From Ephemerocybe angulata (lineage: Eukaryota; Basidiomycota; Agaricomycetes; Agaricales; Psathyrellaceae): 64,000 bases of DNA. A program made the position numbers and the translations under genes. Positions 44,094-55,842 of this stretch are shown here, piece after piece; within the stretch, counting starts at the first letter, position 1, and each line of letters starts with the position of its first letter. Location: the NCBI GenBank assembly GCA_013368325.1, contig JAACJK010000163.1:1860001-1924000 (forward strand), in the 5' to 3' direction. The notes under the pieces were generated by a model. It worked only from the letters and a program-made list of their open reading frames with translations. It was not told the DNA's origin and did not search any database.

Positions 44094-45008
44094 CGTGGAT
44101 AATGTCGAGGTCGTCGTGCACGCCGTTGTTGCTCAATGAGGGCGACGCGTCTATCTGGTGATCTAAGGGCGCTGACTAACCCATCAACCCTGAACCACCT
44201 ACCATAAGAGGCCTGCGAACTTCCCTAACCTCCATCCTTCTGGCCATTCTGTCTGCCAGAAACAGCCCAAAAAAGGAGCAGACCTGGTACAAGATCTATC
44301 CTGGACGAAGAATCCCGCGGATGACTCTAGGTCGAACGCGTCCAGATTCTCCCTTGATTCTCCCCATACAGCACATAGATACTTGATATCCGCACACAAT
44401 TTTGCTCTCATTATGGGGTCCTACATACAAGGGAAGTTTAAGAAGATACAAAGGAACCGATCTCAACTGCTCAAAATCGTTAAATTTCGTCAGCCCACAC
44501 CATCGGCAAAAATTCCGGCGCAGAAGTAGGATTTTTGGTGGGTGACTCACATCAACTATGCACAGGACCTAAGTGAAGGCTCATGCAGGCTCACCCATGG
44601 AGTCGAGCACCAGCCCTCCTACAACTCGCCCCACCATCCAAACCTTGGGCGCTTAACCTCTGGAGGGCTCGGCCGATTCTGGTTCGCTCGCCAACTACGA
44701 CGCATGAATGTCAGACATATTTTAGCCAAAAGCCAGGTACGGCACATAACTCTTGGAGAAACGTTCAGAATTTGGCCACTTCTGGTGCATAAGTAAGTCT
44801 AGTGGACGAGCCGATTTTCGGGCCATTTTTCGTCGCATGCTGATCGGAATTGCTTAGGCGCATAGCGGTATGCTGACTCATGCCATCATTGCGGGGTGCG
44901 CTCGCACGACTTCGCTGGCGCTTCGTGACCGTCTTGTACCCAAACTTGACTTGTCCTCTTGCTGTCACTCCGAGCTCTTTTGAAAGAGGGATCCCTACCA
45001 GACCCGAG
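44094..45008. other. Region between RPN9 and the truncated inverted copy
   Basis: It should contain the RPN9 promoter at its left. The last 130 bp (from about 44880) resemble the 5' flank of the intact gene at 39870-41079, so the inverted duplication includes upstream sequence. No other gene is supported. Confidence 0.45.
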
Positions 45009-45690
45009 ATGGCCGAGCCTGGAGAAATTGAAGAAATCGACGAGAGGCTATCCATCGAGCAAGACATCCTCGAACGCCTCCACTTCTTCTTTGGCTACGT
45101 CGAACCCCTCCCGGACCCTCCCTTGCTCGAACACGAAGCCTCAAGACGTTCTGAAGATGTACCACACAAATACCAAGTCGCATTCCTGCGTCTCCTCGGC
45201 CGAACGTTCACCCCCGGGGTGCAAGGCCACCTCAACTCTCCCAAATCCCAAATTCTGTGGAACTTCGTCAGGAAGTTTACCTGGAGCAAAGTTCCTGAGA
45301 ACTTTGGGGGGTGCTTCAACCTCGACCCACCTTGCCGATTCTACCTGCGCACCAGCCCATCCTCGAAATATCTCGTCACGTTGGAGATTCCCAGCCATCT
45401 GGAGTCTGGACGTTCCACCCAGACCACTTATTCCATCCAAACTCTTGTACGTGATGACCATCGCGTCCAGTCCATATATGGTCGCCGTCGACTGCCCAAC
45501 CTTAGCTATCACCGGCATCCGCGCACCACAGAAACAACGAGCCCCGGCAATCCTCAGACTTACCACACTGGGTATATTTCTCCCTCAGGTTCCTCTCCCG
45601 CGCCTCAAGGGCCCGATGAAAGTAAATCTCGCAAATAGATCTCCCTGTAGGAAGGGCATGATTACGGGGTCCTGTCTCCGCATCACATAG
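45009..45690 (+). pseudogene. Truncated inverted copy of the 39.9-41.1 kb gene
   Basis: The copy starts with the same MAEPGEIEEIDE and runs parallel to the intact gene for about 175 codons. Its first exon ends at 45285. The intron (45286-45355) has the same 70-nt length and acceptor, but its donor is GC (gcaaag) where the intact copy has GT. After RPLIPSKLLY and YMVAVDCP a one-base deletion near 45525 shifts the frame, and similarity ends at about 45550. The frame then runs on through unrelated sequence to 45690. Loss of more than half the protein makes it a pseudogene. Its orientation is opposite to the intact copy, so the pair brackets the chimera and RPN9. Confidence 0.75.
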
Positions 45691-46771
45691 GGTACATAGT
45701 ACGTGCTCTATCATTTATCTGAAATGGAAGTGATAGATGCTGATTCCTCAATTACGCTGGCATGATCCATTCAAAGAGCTCCGGCGGACGCTGCTCCGAG
45801 GTATCGGTATCTTGGACAACGCTCAACTGCTCACTGAGGCTCATACTCCGGAGGTCCCGGAAAGGGTGAAATGGGCCTCGAACTGAGCTGTTCCCCTTAG
45901 CGAGGCTGATCCGATGTGGCTTTTCGGTAATGTCGGCTGTCATAATTCCATGGGCGCTAAAGTCTCTCTCTTAAGTTTTCTCGCCTTGACGGGTTAGAAT
46001 GCTAGGCTGTCTGTCCCCTGTCAGTGACCGAGCAGTGTTTCAGCCTGTTTAGATATGTCGGTTTGCTCCCGGCGCCTGCCTGCGCTGAACCTGTGATGCG
46101 GGGGAGCAGATGGTACCTTCAATATATGTGATGATCCGGTGGTTGGACCTATCTATCGCCGCTCAATATATCTAGTCGCTATCTCGAAGAAGGAAAACTT
46201 ACTGGTTGGAGGCGAGTATTCGTTTCTAGGAATGTCTATAGGAGAAATGGGTGAGCTGGATCAGCGTAGAGGGACGAACTCGCGACCGGGGTAAGAGACA
46301 TTGCCCTCTTCGTTTGGGCGCTCACTGATTGATGCGCCCCAAGTGATCGATCGATCGGCGCTTAAAGCAGGAAACCCATGCACTACGCAAACCCTCCTAT
46401 TCTTACGTCCGAGTTCGGTGGAGAAGGGAAGGACAGATACCTTAGTGGGGGTAGTGTCGTATTCACCCCTTGGTTTCATACATGACTTGATGATGGTATG
46501 TCCGGCGTCTACACTGTGGATCACCTTGATATTGGAAACTATCTCTCCGGCCATGCTCAGCGCGACACGGCTGCTGCGATTTCGACTGATTCCATCTGTC
46601 TATCATCTCGAACGATCGTTGGTACCTACCCCTCGCAATGCCGGGGTGCGCATTCACCGTACCTCAGGCTCGTCCCGCCGGGGGAATGCGCTGGAGTTAT
46701 TGTTATAAACTGCTGGACCTGCGTTGTAGATTGTCAGGTCTTGGAGCTGTTCACCCCAGATCATCAGTACC
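45691..46771. other. Intergenic, with promoter of the first FAD oxidase
   Basis: No coding frame is supported. Its right end carries the TATA box described separately. Confidence 0.4.
46704..46709 (+). promoter_or_regulatory. TATA box, first FAD oxidase
   Basis: TATAAA, 63 bp before the ATG at 46772. The paralogue has a similar element at the same distance. Confidence 0.5.
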
Positions 46772-48819
46772 ATGGCTCTTCCGACCCGCACTCTCTTTTT
46801 CTTCTTCGTCGCACTCGCGGTTGCTTCACACCTTCCTTCTGCGTTCTCGCTGACTACGAGGCAGGCTGAGACCAACTCCTTGGATGCATCTGCGTCCGCC
46901 TCCGATGTGACCGCTGCGGCTACGACTGATAGTCAGCGTGGTGGGAGCCCGAGCGCGACCTATGTGCAAGTTTGTGCGCAGATCAAGGCTAGCATGTCCA
47001 GCGCGAGTGCTGTATATTACCCTGGTACGTGCATACAATGCTCTTGCTCTTGTATCTGATACTTAAGTTTTGATTAGGTGATCCCGTTTTTAAGTGGCTT
47101 AGTAGCCACTGGGCTGCGACGAGTACGCAGACGTCGGCGTGTGTCGTAGAGCCTAGGTCGGCTGTGGATGTTGGCAAAATCGTAAGCACTCCACGAAGGA
47201 TACACCGCTCTGAGGTGTCCCGCTAACACATAAATGATGTAGCTCCAACTGGTAGGCCGATACCGCACTCCTTTTGCTGTAAGCGCCCGTACACCACCTC
47301 GATCTCACGCGTCTAACGTTGCCCTTCATAGGTGGAAGGCGGTGGCCACGCTACAAACCCCGGGTTCTCCTCAACACCAGGCGTCCACATCTCCCTAAAC
47401 TCCTTCAAATCCATAACCTACAACGCCGCCTCCCAAACCGTCGAGTTCGGCGCCGGCCTATCCTGGAACGAAGTATACACGGCGCTTGAGCCCCACGGCG
47501 TGAGCGTTGTGGGCGGGAGGGCGCTTGGTCCTGGGGTGGCTGGGTTTACGCTTGGGGGCGGGTATTCGTTTAAGACGAATCAGTATGGGTTGACGGTTGA
47601 TAGTGTTGTGAAGTTTGAGCTTGTGAAGCCGAATGGGCAGGTCGTGGGTGTTACGCAGAACTCGGATTCGGGGCTGTTCTTTGCGCTGAAGGGGGCTGGG
47701 AATAACTTTGTGAGTCGCGTCTCTTTGTCCTTTTCCCGTGGAAGGCTCACGCGTTGCTCTCAATGTAGGGTATTGTCACCAAGTTTACTCTGAAGACGGT
47801 TCCGCAGGGTCCAATCTGGGTACGTCGGTTCACAAACAGAAACGACCGATGTAGACATACTCATTCTTCTGATAGGGTGGAATTGTCACGTATATGGACC
47901 CTACTTCCCTCGCTGCTATCAATCTCGCGACTTCAAAGTTCTCAACCCAATCTACCGACCCCAAAGCCGCTATGCTCAGTACAACTGCGTACTATCAGGG
48001 AATGGTATGCACTTTGTTTCATTGAATTACACCCATAAATTGACCCTGCGACTTGCAGCCTCTTACCAGCGTGCAGCTCTTCTACGATGGCCCGAACCCT
48101 CCTGCTGGGATCTTCGATGATTTCCTGAGCACGCCCTCGGTGCAAAGTGATGTCGGGACAAGGAGCTACCTGTCGTTCTACAAGCAATCTCCGTCCAATG
48201 ATACTTATGGGATGAGGTAAATCTACCACTCCCTTGCCTCCCCGAGGCCCGTTCATACGAGTATGAGCTGATCCCTTTTTGTGTGTGATAGGAACTACTT
48301 CCATACCGTTCCGATTGCGAAGTACACGCCGAAAATTATGCGTCTGATCAGCAACCTCACAGTGGTACGTCTTTCAAATTCACAATAGTCGAATGATCTT
48401 ACTAAGTAAATCGCGCGCAGGCTTATGGCAACGAGCTCGCATCCAAGTCCCTCGTATTCATGACCCTCGTCGCCGAGCCCTTCCTCCCCACAATCCTAAC
48501 GCACTCCACCTCCCCCAGCGCCTACCCCTTCACCCGCGCCAAAGCCTACACCCCCTTCCAGATCTTCCTCTCCTGGTCGGACCCCGCGCAGGACGCAGTC
48601 TTTGAGTCTGCGCTGAAGAGGATCAGTGATGCTATGTACGCGGGGCTTGTGTCGGAGGGCCAGGCTGACAGCCTTTTGGCGCCGATGTATGGGAATTACG
48701 CGTGGGGTGGTACGAGTGTGGCGAGGATTTATGGGACGAATTTGGTGCCGTTGAAGGTTGTGAAGCTTAGGGTGGATCCTACGGATGTTATGGGGCTTGC
48801 TGGGGGGTTTAAGGTCTGA
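46772..48819 (+). CDS. Secreted FAD-linked oxidase, berberine-bridge-like (copy 1, about 526 aa)
   Basis: A VAO-fold flavoenzyme with an FAD_binding_4 domain and a C-terminal BBE domain. Such enzymes oxidise alcohols, sugars, amines or alkaloid-like compounds with O2; the substrate here is unknown. Nine exons (46772-47024, 47078-47181, 47243-47278, 47332-47709, 47769-47819, 47876-48004, 48059-48216, 48292-48364, 48421-48819) give 526 residues. A signal peptide spans about residues 1-26. GGGHA supplies the His expected to bind FAD covalently. The position of the second, Cys-type FAD link of true berberine-bridge enzymes (before GVAGFTLGGG) is not Cys, so monocovalent FAD is likely. The BBE motif YGNYAWGGTS is followed by IYGTNL and the VDPTDVMGL end. 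It is a tandem paralogue of the gene at 51706. Confidence 0.88.
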
Positions 48820-49440
48820 GAACTTTTTTTGACGCCAGACGCTGTCGTTCCTTTCTCTCCATGTCGCTCTTTTGTTGCTCGGTTTCATCTTGTTCCTCTA
48901 CTACTACATATATGTAATTGATGTATAATCGGGTTCATCTCTACTCAGAACTGCGCGCTAATACACTCTTTTCTTTTTTCTCATGACCTCAGGTTTGGGT
49001 GTACCGTTGATATGTTTTCACTGGAGGTGCATTCTTGGTGCATGACATGCCTCCGAATTCCTGGACACTGAAAGTGGGAAGGTTTTGTCTGCGCACTCGC
49101 TGGTGGCTCGACCAGCATCAAATTCCCAAATTTGGAAAGATCTTAGATGTGATCTTCCTCGCGATAAGATTAAATGGCTTGAGATCTTCCTTTCTCTCGG
49201 CGCTAACTTGTTGAATTTCAGATGCTCTTGCTGTGCGGCGTGCCCACTACAAGAAGGCAGTGAGGTGGCATACTCAGTTATTTTTCTTATGGCAACATAT
49301 GGCAAGATTCAGATCTGTATTAGAGGCTGCGCACTGTGACTACAGGCCCACTATTAGTCACTGCCAGTCAGTTCTCCGTGACCTAAGTATGTATGGCGTG
49401 TATAGCCTACGGGTGCATGATTCAATCCGTGCCTAATAGC

Positions 49441-49547
49441 AGGTATGTACCCTATGTAGTGCATACCTATACTATGGACGTACTCCTAAGCTATGCTTTC
49501 CTTCCATTCCAACGTCTGTAGGTATGTACCCTACCCAGTGCATACCT
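49441..49547. repeat. Pair of 28-bp repeats with inverted ends
   Basis: Copies at 49441-49468 and 49520-49547 each begin aggtatgtaccct and end agtgcatacct. The outer seven bases (aggtatg and catacct) are inverted complements, so each could form a small hairpin. Only the middle differs (atgt versus accc). Confidence 0.6.
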
Positions 49548-51634
49548 TTAAGCCCCAGTGAGAATTGGAATCTCCTGGGAGCATCCCAGAGTATCTCATT
49601 TCACAAAACTCGAGTGCCACCACCCCCACAGTATCTTGAAAACGCCTTTTAGACAAGTTGGTATATCTTCTCCACTAAATATATCCAACTCGCACAACTT
49701 AATAATGCATTCTTGCCGACAGCTGGACAGAAAACGGCTTGTAGATTGTACGCAACCACTACGTAGACCCCTCTGTTCTGTAAATTTACTTGACTTGTCG
49801 CCTGCATTCTTTCTATTTGTTTTCGATGTCCGAAATCCGGTAAACACACGAGCACGGACGCGTCAATTTCCCCAGGTCTTCCTTCTCCTCACCACCACCA
49901 CCGCCGCCATCGAGGCTCGAATCCGGGACTCCTACACAACTTCGCTGAACTGTCACAGCCCTGTGACTTGCTCGTCAGCTTCCTGTAAATGATCTCCACA
50001 GTAGGAGGCGATTGGCCTGTGGCGGGTTGGATTTGAAGTCGAGTGACGATGGTATGTCTGAGGTTGCTGAAATTGGTTGACTCTCGTCTGATGCCCTTCA
50101 ACCCCGCCGCTCGTGCCTCCCCGAACCATGCGAACCCATTCCGGGAGTCTGATGGCTCACGAGCCCCTTATCTCTGTTCCAGCTCCCCTGGCTGCTGTTG
50201 GGCGGGGCGAGCGATGCAACGGTGCGTAACTGACTGGACTCCGAAGATGTTGACTGATTGGCACGTCTGGATCCCCGTCCACGCTCAGCCTTAGCAATTC
50301 AGCTTCATCCCCCAGCATCCCGAGCGTCTCGCCATGCACCTTATCCACGGAAAGTCGCCCAGCCCTTCGCGGGCGGCAGTCTCGCTCAGTCATTTTACCC
50401 TCGGCCGTCTTTGGCTTTCCGGTAAGTGTTTGCACTCGACTCTGTCGTTCGCACTTGCTCACTCATTTCATTAGGGGTCCCTGACATGAAGCTCCAGACA
50501 CGATGGCACCCGGCTTTTATTGTGTTTATTGCGGGGTATCTTAGGTTTTGGAAGGGGCATAGGAGGGGCATGGAAATGGTGAGCTTGTGAGTCGGTTTTA
50601 CTGGGTCGTTGGAAGATGATCGATGATTTCCTGTATACATGTAGTATATACGATACTGAATAAATATGAATTCATTACTACATTTGCTGTTCTGTGTTGC
50701 CGGATACTCTGAGAGAGCCAGAGAGGCAAAAAAGTGCCACATTTGCCTCCCGGAGTATCCTCACGTCAACTTATTATATATGTACTGAGAGATACTCTAA
50801 GATACTCCCAGGAGACTCCGATTCTGACTGGGAATTTGAGCTCCTATGCCTATGGACATAGTAGCTATCCTTTCCTTCCGTTCCACCGTTAGACGTATTG
50901 CCTTTTCTCATTGCATACCACGAGCTGAGGTGCATGCGTTCGGAGGGGCTGGGAGGTCAACGTGAAGCGGGAGCCGTGTGTGCCGAAGTCCTGGGAATGC
51001 ATTATTAAGCCAGTTGACAGGCCCAGATGGACGCACCGAAACCTCAGAACACTCAGAATTTCTTGCTCAGAAGCTATAAAATAATCAAAAGTGGTGTCCA
51101 GGTCTGCCCAGAGGGCCATTATTTTGCAAGTCGGTGTGGACTGAATTGACACCGTGGAACGATCCCGCTCGCGTTGTACTTAGGCGCCCGTCACTGTGCA
51201 GACTGGGCCTGCACCAGCTTGGAAGTTTTCTCAAAGTTTTCTGGGCTCCTAGCTATCGAACATGTGCTTATGTCTATGCACGGTGGTTTTGATTTTCCCG
51301 GCGGCGTCAGGTATGTAAGTAAGTGTAGCAGTACGGATTTTGATACCTGCGAACTTTTCCATGTGAGAGCGGTCGGCTGCCAGTGATCGGCAGACAGTGA
51401 CCAATCGTGTCGCGCTGTTCGCTTGCCAGCTCCTCTTCCGTCGCCATGAAGCCCATCCCCACCCGCACACTCTTGGCACGCTCCCAGCCTCCTACAACAT
51501 AAGTGGGATTGTCGTATCATTTCTGCTTATTTTACTAATGGGAACGGTCACAGTTCAAATGATGAATTATATGTAAGTACGGGAGGCTGCGGTGACAACA
51601 CGAACCGGAGTCAAGTCCGGGCAGGCGAAACCCC

Positions 51635-51640
51635 TATAAG
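51635..51640 (+). promoter_or_regulatory. TATA-like box, second FAD oxidase
   Basis: TATAAG, 66 bp before the ATG at 51706, matching the spacing in the first oxidase. Confidence 0.45.
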
Positions 51641-51705
51641 ACCCTCCGGGTTTGAACGATCCTCTACACATTCTGTCTAAATCTCCCCTCTCTCTCGACG
51701 CGACC

Positions 51706-53772
51706 ATGGTTCGCAAATTTGCGTTCACTCTTGCCCTCTTGGCGACGGCGCGATACGCTCTTGCTAGCAGCGTCGTGACCAACGTCGACGCGCCTCAGGT
51801 TGTGGAGAAGAAACCTGGGCAAACTGCGAACTACACAGAAGTTTGCACCGAAATCTCTGGGGCCCTCTCGCCAGAGAGTGTTATATATCCGGGTACGTTT
51901 CGATGGCTTCCCGAGTATCGCGTCCATTGGATCTCATGGTATGACGCGTCGCGTCCCCGACAGGCGCCTCTCGGTTCCAAGAGCTGGCTGGGCACTATGT
52001 GGTTTCGAGTAGCCAGGATTCCGCCTGTGTCGTCGAGCCGAAGAATCCCTCGGATGTTGGAAGAATTGTATGTTCAACGTTCCTCTGCCCCACATGCACT
52101 ACCGTTCACTCACATACATTCTTTCTCCTCACAGCTGAAGATTGTGGGACGAACCAAGACACCTTTTGCAGTATGTTTCGCTCCTTTGCCAATGGGTTCA
52201 ATTCTGAGCGTCCTTTGACACTGTATAGGTCAAAAGTGGAGGACACGCGTCAAACCCTGGATGGTCGTCAACGAAGGGTGTCCATATATCCCTCAACGGT
52301 TTCCGCACTATCGAGTATAACGCCGTCGCGAAAACAGTTGAGTTTGGCACAGGCCTGAAGTGGGAAGAAGTCTATGCGGCCCTCGATCCACATGGGGTCA
52401 GTGTTGTTGGCGGTCGCGTTGCTGGAGTCGGTGTTGGAGGCTTGACACTAGGAGGAGGTACGATTCTTCAACTCTTATTTCAACCTGCGAAATTGGTGTA
52501 GAACTCACTCGCTTTGCCAGGTTATGCATGGAGGACAAACCAGTTTGGTTTGACCATCGACACAGTAACTGCGTTTGAGCTTGTCAAGCCTAATGGAGAG
52601 GTCGTCAAAGTCACTGAGAAGTCGGATCCCGAGCTGTTTTTCGGTCTCAAGGGAGCTCAGAATAACTTTGTATGTCGTCAGAGGTCTCACTTACGTGTGT
52701 AACACTACTGACCTGAATTCTAGGGAGTCGTGACAAAACTCACTCTCAAAGCCTTCCCTCAGGGACAAGTTTGGGTGTGTACTGGCTAGTTGCGAATCAA
52801 TGTACTGAACTAATAGGAAATTTCAATGACCAGGGTGGTATGCTTACATATGCCATTCCTGACACGTTCGCTGCTGTGGCATCGGCAGGCGCCAAGTTCT
52901 CCGCGGAGGTGAAGGATCCGAAAGCAAGTCTTTTGAGCACTGTGAGCTACTTCAACAACACAGTGAGTGTATACGTTCAATGCATGCGGCTCCCAGATTG
53001 ATGTATCATGAAATAGCCTATCATCAACGTCTTCCCCTTTTACGATGGACCGAGTCCCCCAGCAGGAATCTTCGACACATATCTGAGCATACCTTCCGTT
53101 GCAAACACCATCAAGACACAGAGCTTTGTATCATTCGTCACCAGTATTCCTGGCGAGGAACTTAATGGGAAGTTTAGGTACGTTCATTTGTAGGGTCCTT
53201 GAAAGCTCCATGACCAACGCTATGGGCGCTTGCGGCTTGATAGGGGCTACTTCCTTGGACTATCGGTACCAGAGTACTCAGACAGCTTCCAACAGCTCGT
53301 CAACAAGGTCGCTTTTGTACGTACCCTGTTCTTTTCGCTCATCCCTGTCCCAGCTCACTCTTCTGTTGAATAGGATGCCGGCGCGGAGTTGACGCCTAAA
53401 TCTCTCGTCTTCATGACACTGGCTACCGAGCCATTCCAACCTGACATTCTGAAGCACACCAGCTCTCCTTCGGCATTCCCATTCACGAGGTCCAAGATGT
53501 ATACTCCCTTCAATCTCTTCCTGCAGTGGGCCGATCCGTCCCAGGACGCCGTTTTCGAAGCCGCCATCAAGAAGATGCGCGACACTCTGGAGTCCGCCCT
53601 CGTCGCCGAAGGCCACAAGGACGTCAAAACTGCTCCCCTGTACTCGAACTACGCCCTCTGGGATACCCCACTTAACAGGATATACGGTAGTAACTTGCCT
53701 AAATTGAAGGCTATCAAGGCAAGGGTGGACCCAGGGAACGTGATGGGCCTCACTGGTGGATTCAAAATCTAG
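51706..53772 (+). CDS. Secreted FAD-linked oxidase, berberine-bridge-like (copy 2, about 505 aa)
   Basis: A paralogue of the oxidase at 46772, in the same orientation. Ten exons (51706-51892, 51964-52067, 52135-52170, 52229-52457, 52521-52669, 52724-52774, 52834-52962, 53017-53177, 53244-53316, 53374-53772) give 505 residues. Exon lengths match copy 1 one for one, except for a shorter first exon, three extra bases in exon 8, and one additional intron that splits the 378-nt exon into 229 + 149. The signal peptide is about residues 1-20. SGGHA carries the FAD-linking His. GVGVGGLTLGGG and the BBE-domain motif YSNYALWDTPLNRIYGSNL with a VDPGNVMGL end are present. The Cys-type second FAD link is absent, as in copy 1. 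Its stop lies 80 bp from the stop of the convergent MFS transporter. The substrate is unknown. Confidence 0.88.
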
Positions 53773-53852
53773 ACGGAGGACCGGAACCCATCCACGCATT
53801 CATACACTTTCATTACGTTCATACACTCTTTAATACACATTGACAGCTTCGA

Positions 53853-55842
53853 TTATACAAGATACCTGAAGCCAGGTTTCTCAGCCCCATTCGCTACCTC
53901 CTCTGCCTCCGCCTTTCGATTGAGACTGTCGAGATGTAGCTTGAAGAGGAAGCACAGGAATATTGCGAGCCCACTCGTTGCGATGCATATTCCATACGAG
54001 TTGCGATATGTTGGGCCCCATGTCTTCGGCCACACGTAACTGGTGAGAGGGTCAGTTTGTGGAGTGACAAGCGGCGGTGTATGATACTCACGACCCGGAA
54101 AGACTTCCCAGCTGCGAAACACCGTTGATCAACGCAAGCGCGACTGCACGCTTCGAGGGAGGTCGGGGAAAGGAGTTACTGATCCAAGCCAGGAAAACGA
54201 CAAGACCGGCAAAGACTTGCGCCATTAAAAACCTAGCGTACAATAAGCTCTACGTTCTCTCACTGGATAATGAACTGGTTAATGCTCACAGAGAGATATA
54301 GCGGGCAGCGGTGTTCATAGTCGATATAGAGATGACGAAGCCGATGATTCCGACAAACCACGGAATTACGATATGATAGAAACGCGTTTGAGCTTTGTCC
54401 GAGTGCCTGTGGCCGTTTCAGCAAGAAACGTACAGGCTCCAGTGGTAACGACGCTTACCTTGTCACAATGAACGTTTCTATGGCAGAGAATATCCAAGGG
54501 GGCGCGCAGAGTAGAAGTGTAACTGTGCGGTTATAGCCAAGCGTCGCTGTGAGGGTTGGGAAGTATATCGTGAACGACAAGGCCACAGTCTGGGAGGTTA
54601 GTGCAACGGCGAGAAGCCAGATCCTCCAATCTGAAATCGCCAATATCAGTCCATTCCCCTGACCCTCCGTCTGACCCTCGTCCCCTACACCCATTCCGCC
54701 ATCTTCCTCCATTCTCTTCATTGCTAGAGCACGCTCCTCGGGCGACAGCCAGGTCGATGTAGCTGGGAAGTCTGGTAGAATGAACATCGCAATAATGGCT
54801 ATTGCGATCGTAATTCCTCCCTCAACGTAGAAGAGCCATCTGCAGCAAGTATATCAGTACATAGTTGGGGAGTTAGTGTGCAAGGTTGCCTTACCTCCAC
54901 GCTGCATGACCTAGTTTTCCCTCCATTCCTGAGAGGATACCGGATGCCATCAAAGCGCCGAACGCGTTGCTGCTGAGATTTCCGACATACAGAATGGCTG
55001 TTCTGAGCCCGAGCTCCTCTCGCTTATACCACTTAGAAAGAAGAAACTGTACTTGGTGTTAGATAGGGAGCAGATAAGAGACTTATGAGCGTAGCTCACC
55101 ACCGCGCCTGGGAAGAAAGCAGCCTCAACGAAACCAAGGAAGAACCGCGTCAACAAGGCACCAACAAAACTATGATGCAGAAGCAATGAGGTTTGGTGCA
55201 ACGGTAGCCTCAAATCAACTTACTTCTTAGTTATACCTGTGAGAACAGATATAACTCCCCAGACAATCATACATCCTGGGAGGTATATCGACGGTCTTCC
55301 AATGTAGTTGAGGAACATGTTCCTGATGGAAGAGGTCAACGGGCGCTTAAATGGGACCCACCCATTCAAAGCAGGGGACTTACGACGGAACCTGCATGAT
55401 GGTGTAACCAACATAGAGAATCGATAGGATTGTAGGGAATTGCTGGCCAGTGAGCTTCAAGTCGCTCTCGAACCCCCTCAATCTCGCGGCACTGGAGGTA
55501 AGTCCTGATTAGCTTCGGCAAAGAGATGCAGAGGCGCAACACCTTACGCTGCGTTGTTTCTGTCAATCTACACGTTGCACCCTGTCAGTAGGATTGCTTT
55601 ATGAGAGTGTAACGGCAAACACTTACATAGTTCAGAATGTAGATAACCACCAGGACACTCATTCTGAGGTCGACCTTCAGAAGTAGCTTCTTCTCCAACC
55701 GGCGCCTAGACTCGGCTCCCCCAAATGTGGCATCCTTGTCGTAGCCCTCAACGTCTGAGTTTATGCGTTTCACATGAGAGATATTCGCCTTCTCATCCGT
55801 TTCAGCTACGGCGCTCCCGTCAACCTTCTCATTTGAGGCCAT
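53853..55842 (-). CDS. MFS transporter, anion:cation symporter (allantoate permease-like) family
   Basis: About ten exons on the minus strand, from MASNEKVDGS near 55842 to a stop at 53853. A plasma-membrane MFS carrier of the Dal5/Tna1 (ACS) type, which moves organic anions such as allantoate, nicotinate or related carboxylates with protons; its substrate cannot be read from sequence. The N-terminal 70 residues are cytosolic. Membrane segments include MSVLVVIYILNYIDRNNAA (the DRNN signature after TM1), IYLPGCMIVWGVISVLTGI, RFFLGFVEAAFFPGAV, WLFYVEGGITIAIAIIAMF, and late segments such as YGICIATSGLAIFLCFLFKL. A cytosolic loop carries TWLSPEERALAMKRM. The junctions I checked (for example ILNY|IDRNNAA) are in frame and no lesion was seen. 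An upstream in-frame ATG (six codons earlier) is an alternative start. It is convergent with the second FAD oxidase. Confidence 0.85.

Larger units (their letters stand above)
48820..51705. other. Long spacer between the two FAD oxidases
   Basis: About 2.9 kb without a supported gene. It contains a pair of 28-bp palindrome-containing repeats (49441-49547). A diverged relative of the sequence between those repeats (ctatgg...ctttccttcc) occurs near 50852-50888. The right end holds the promoter of the second oxidase. Confidence 0.45.

Noticed and set aside
49905..49930. Sequence resembling a tRNA B box (ggctcgaatcc)
   Set aside because: No A box, acceptor stem or anticodon arm could be drawn at the right distance.
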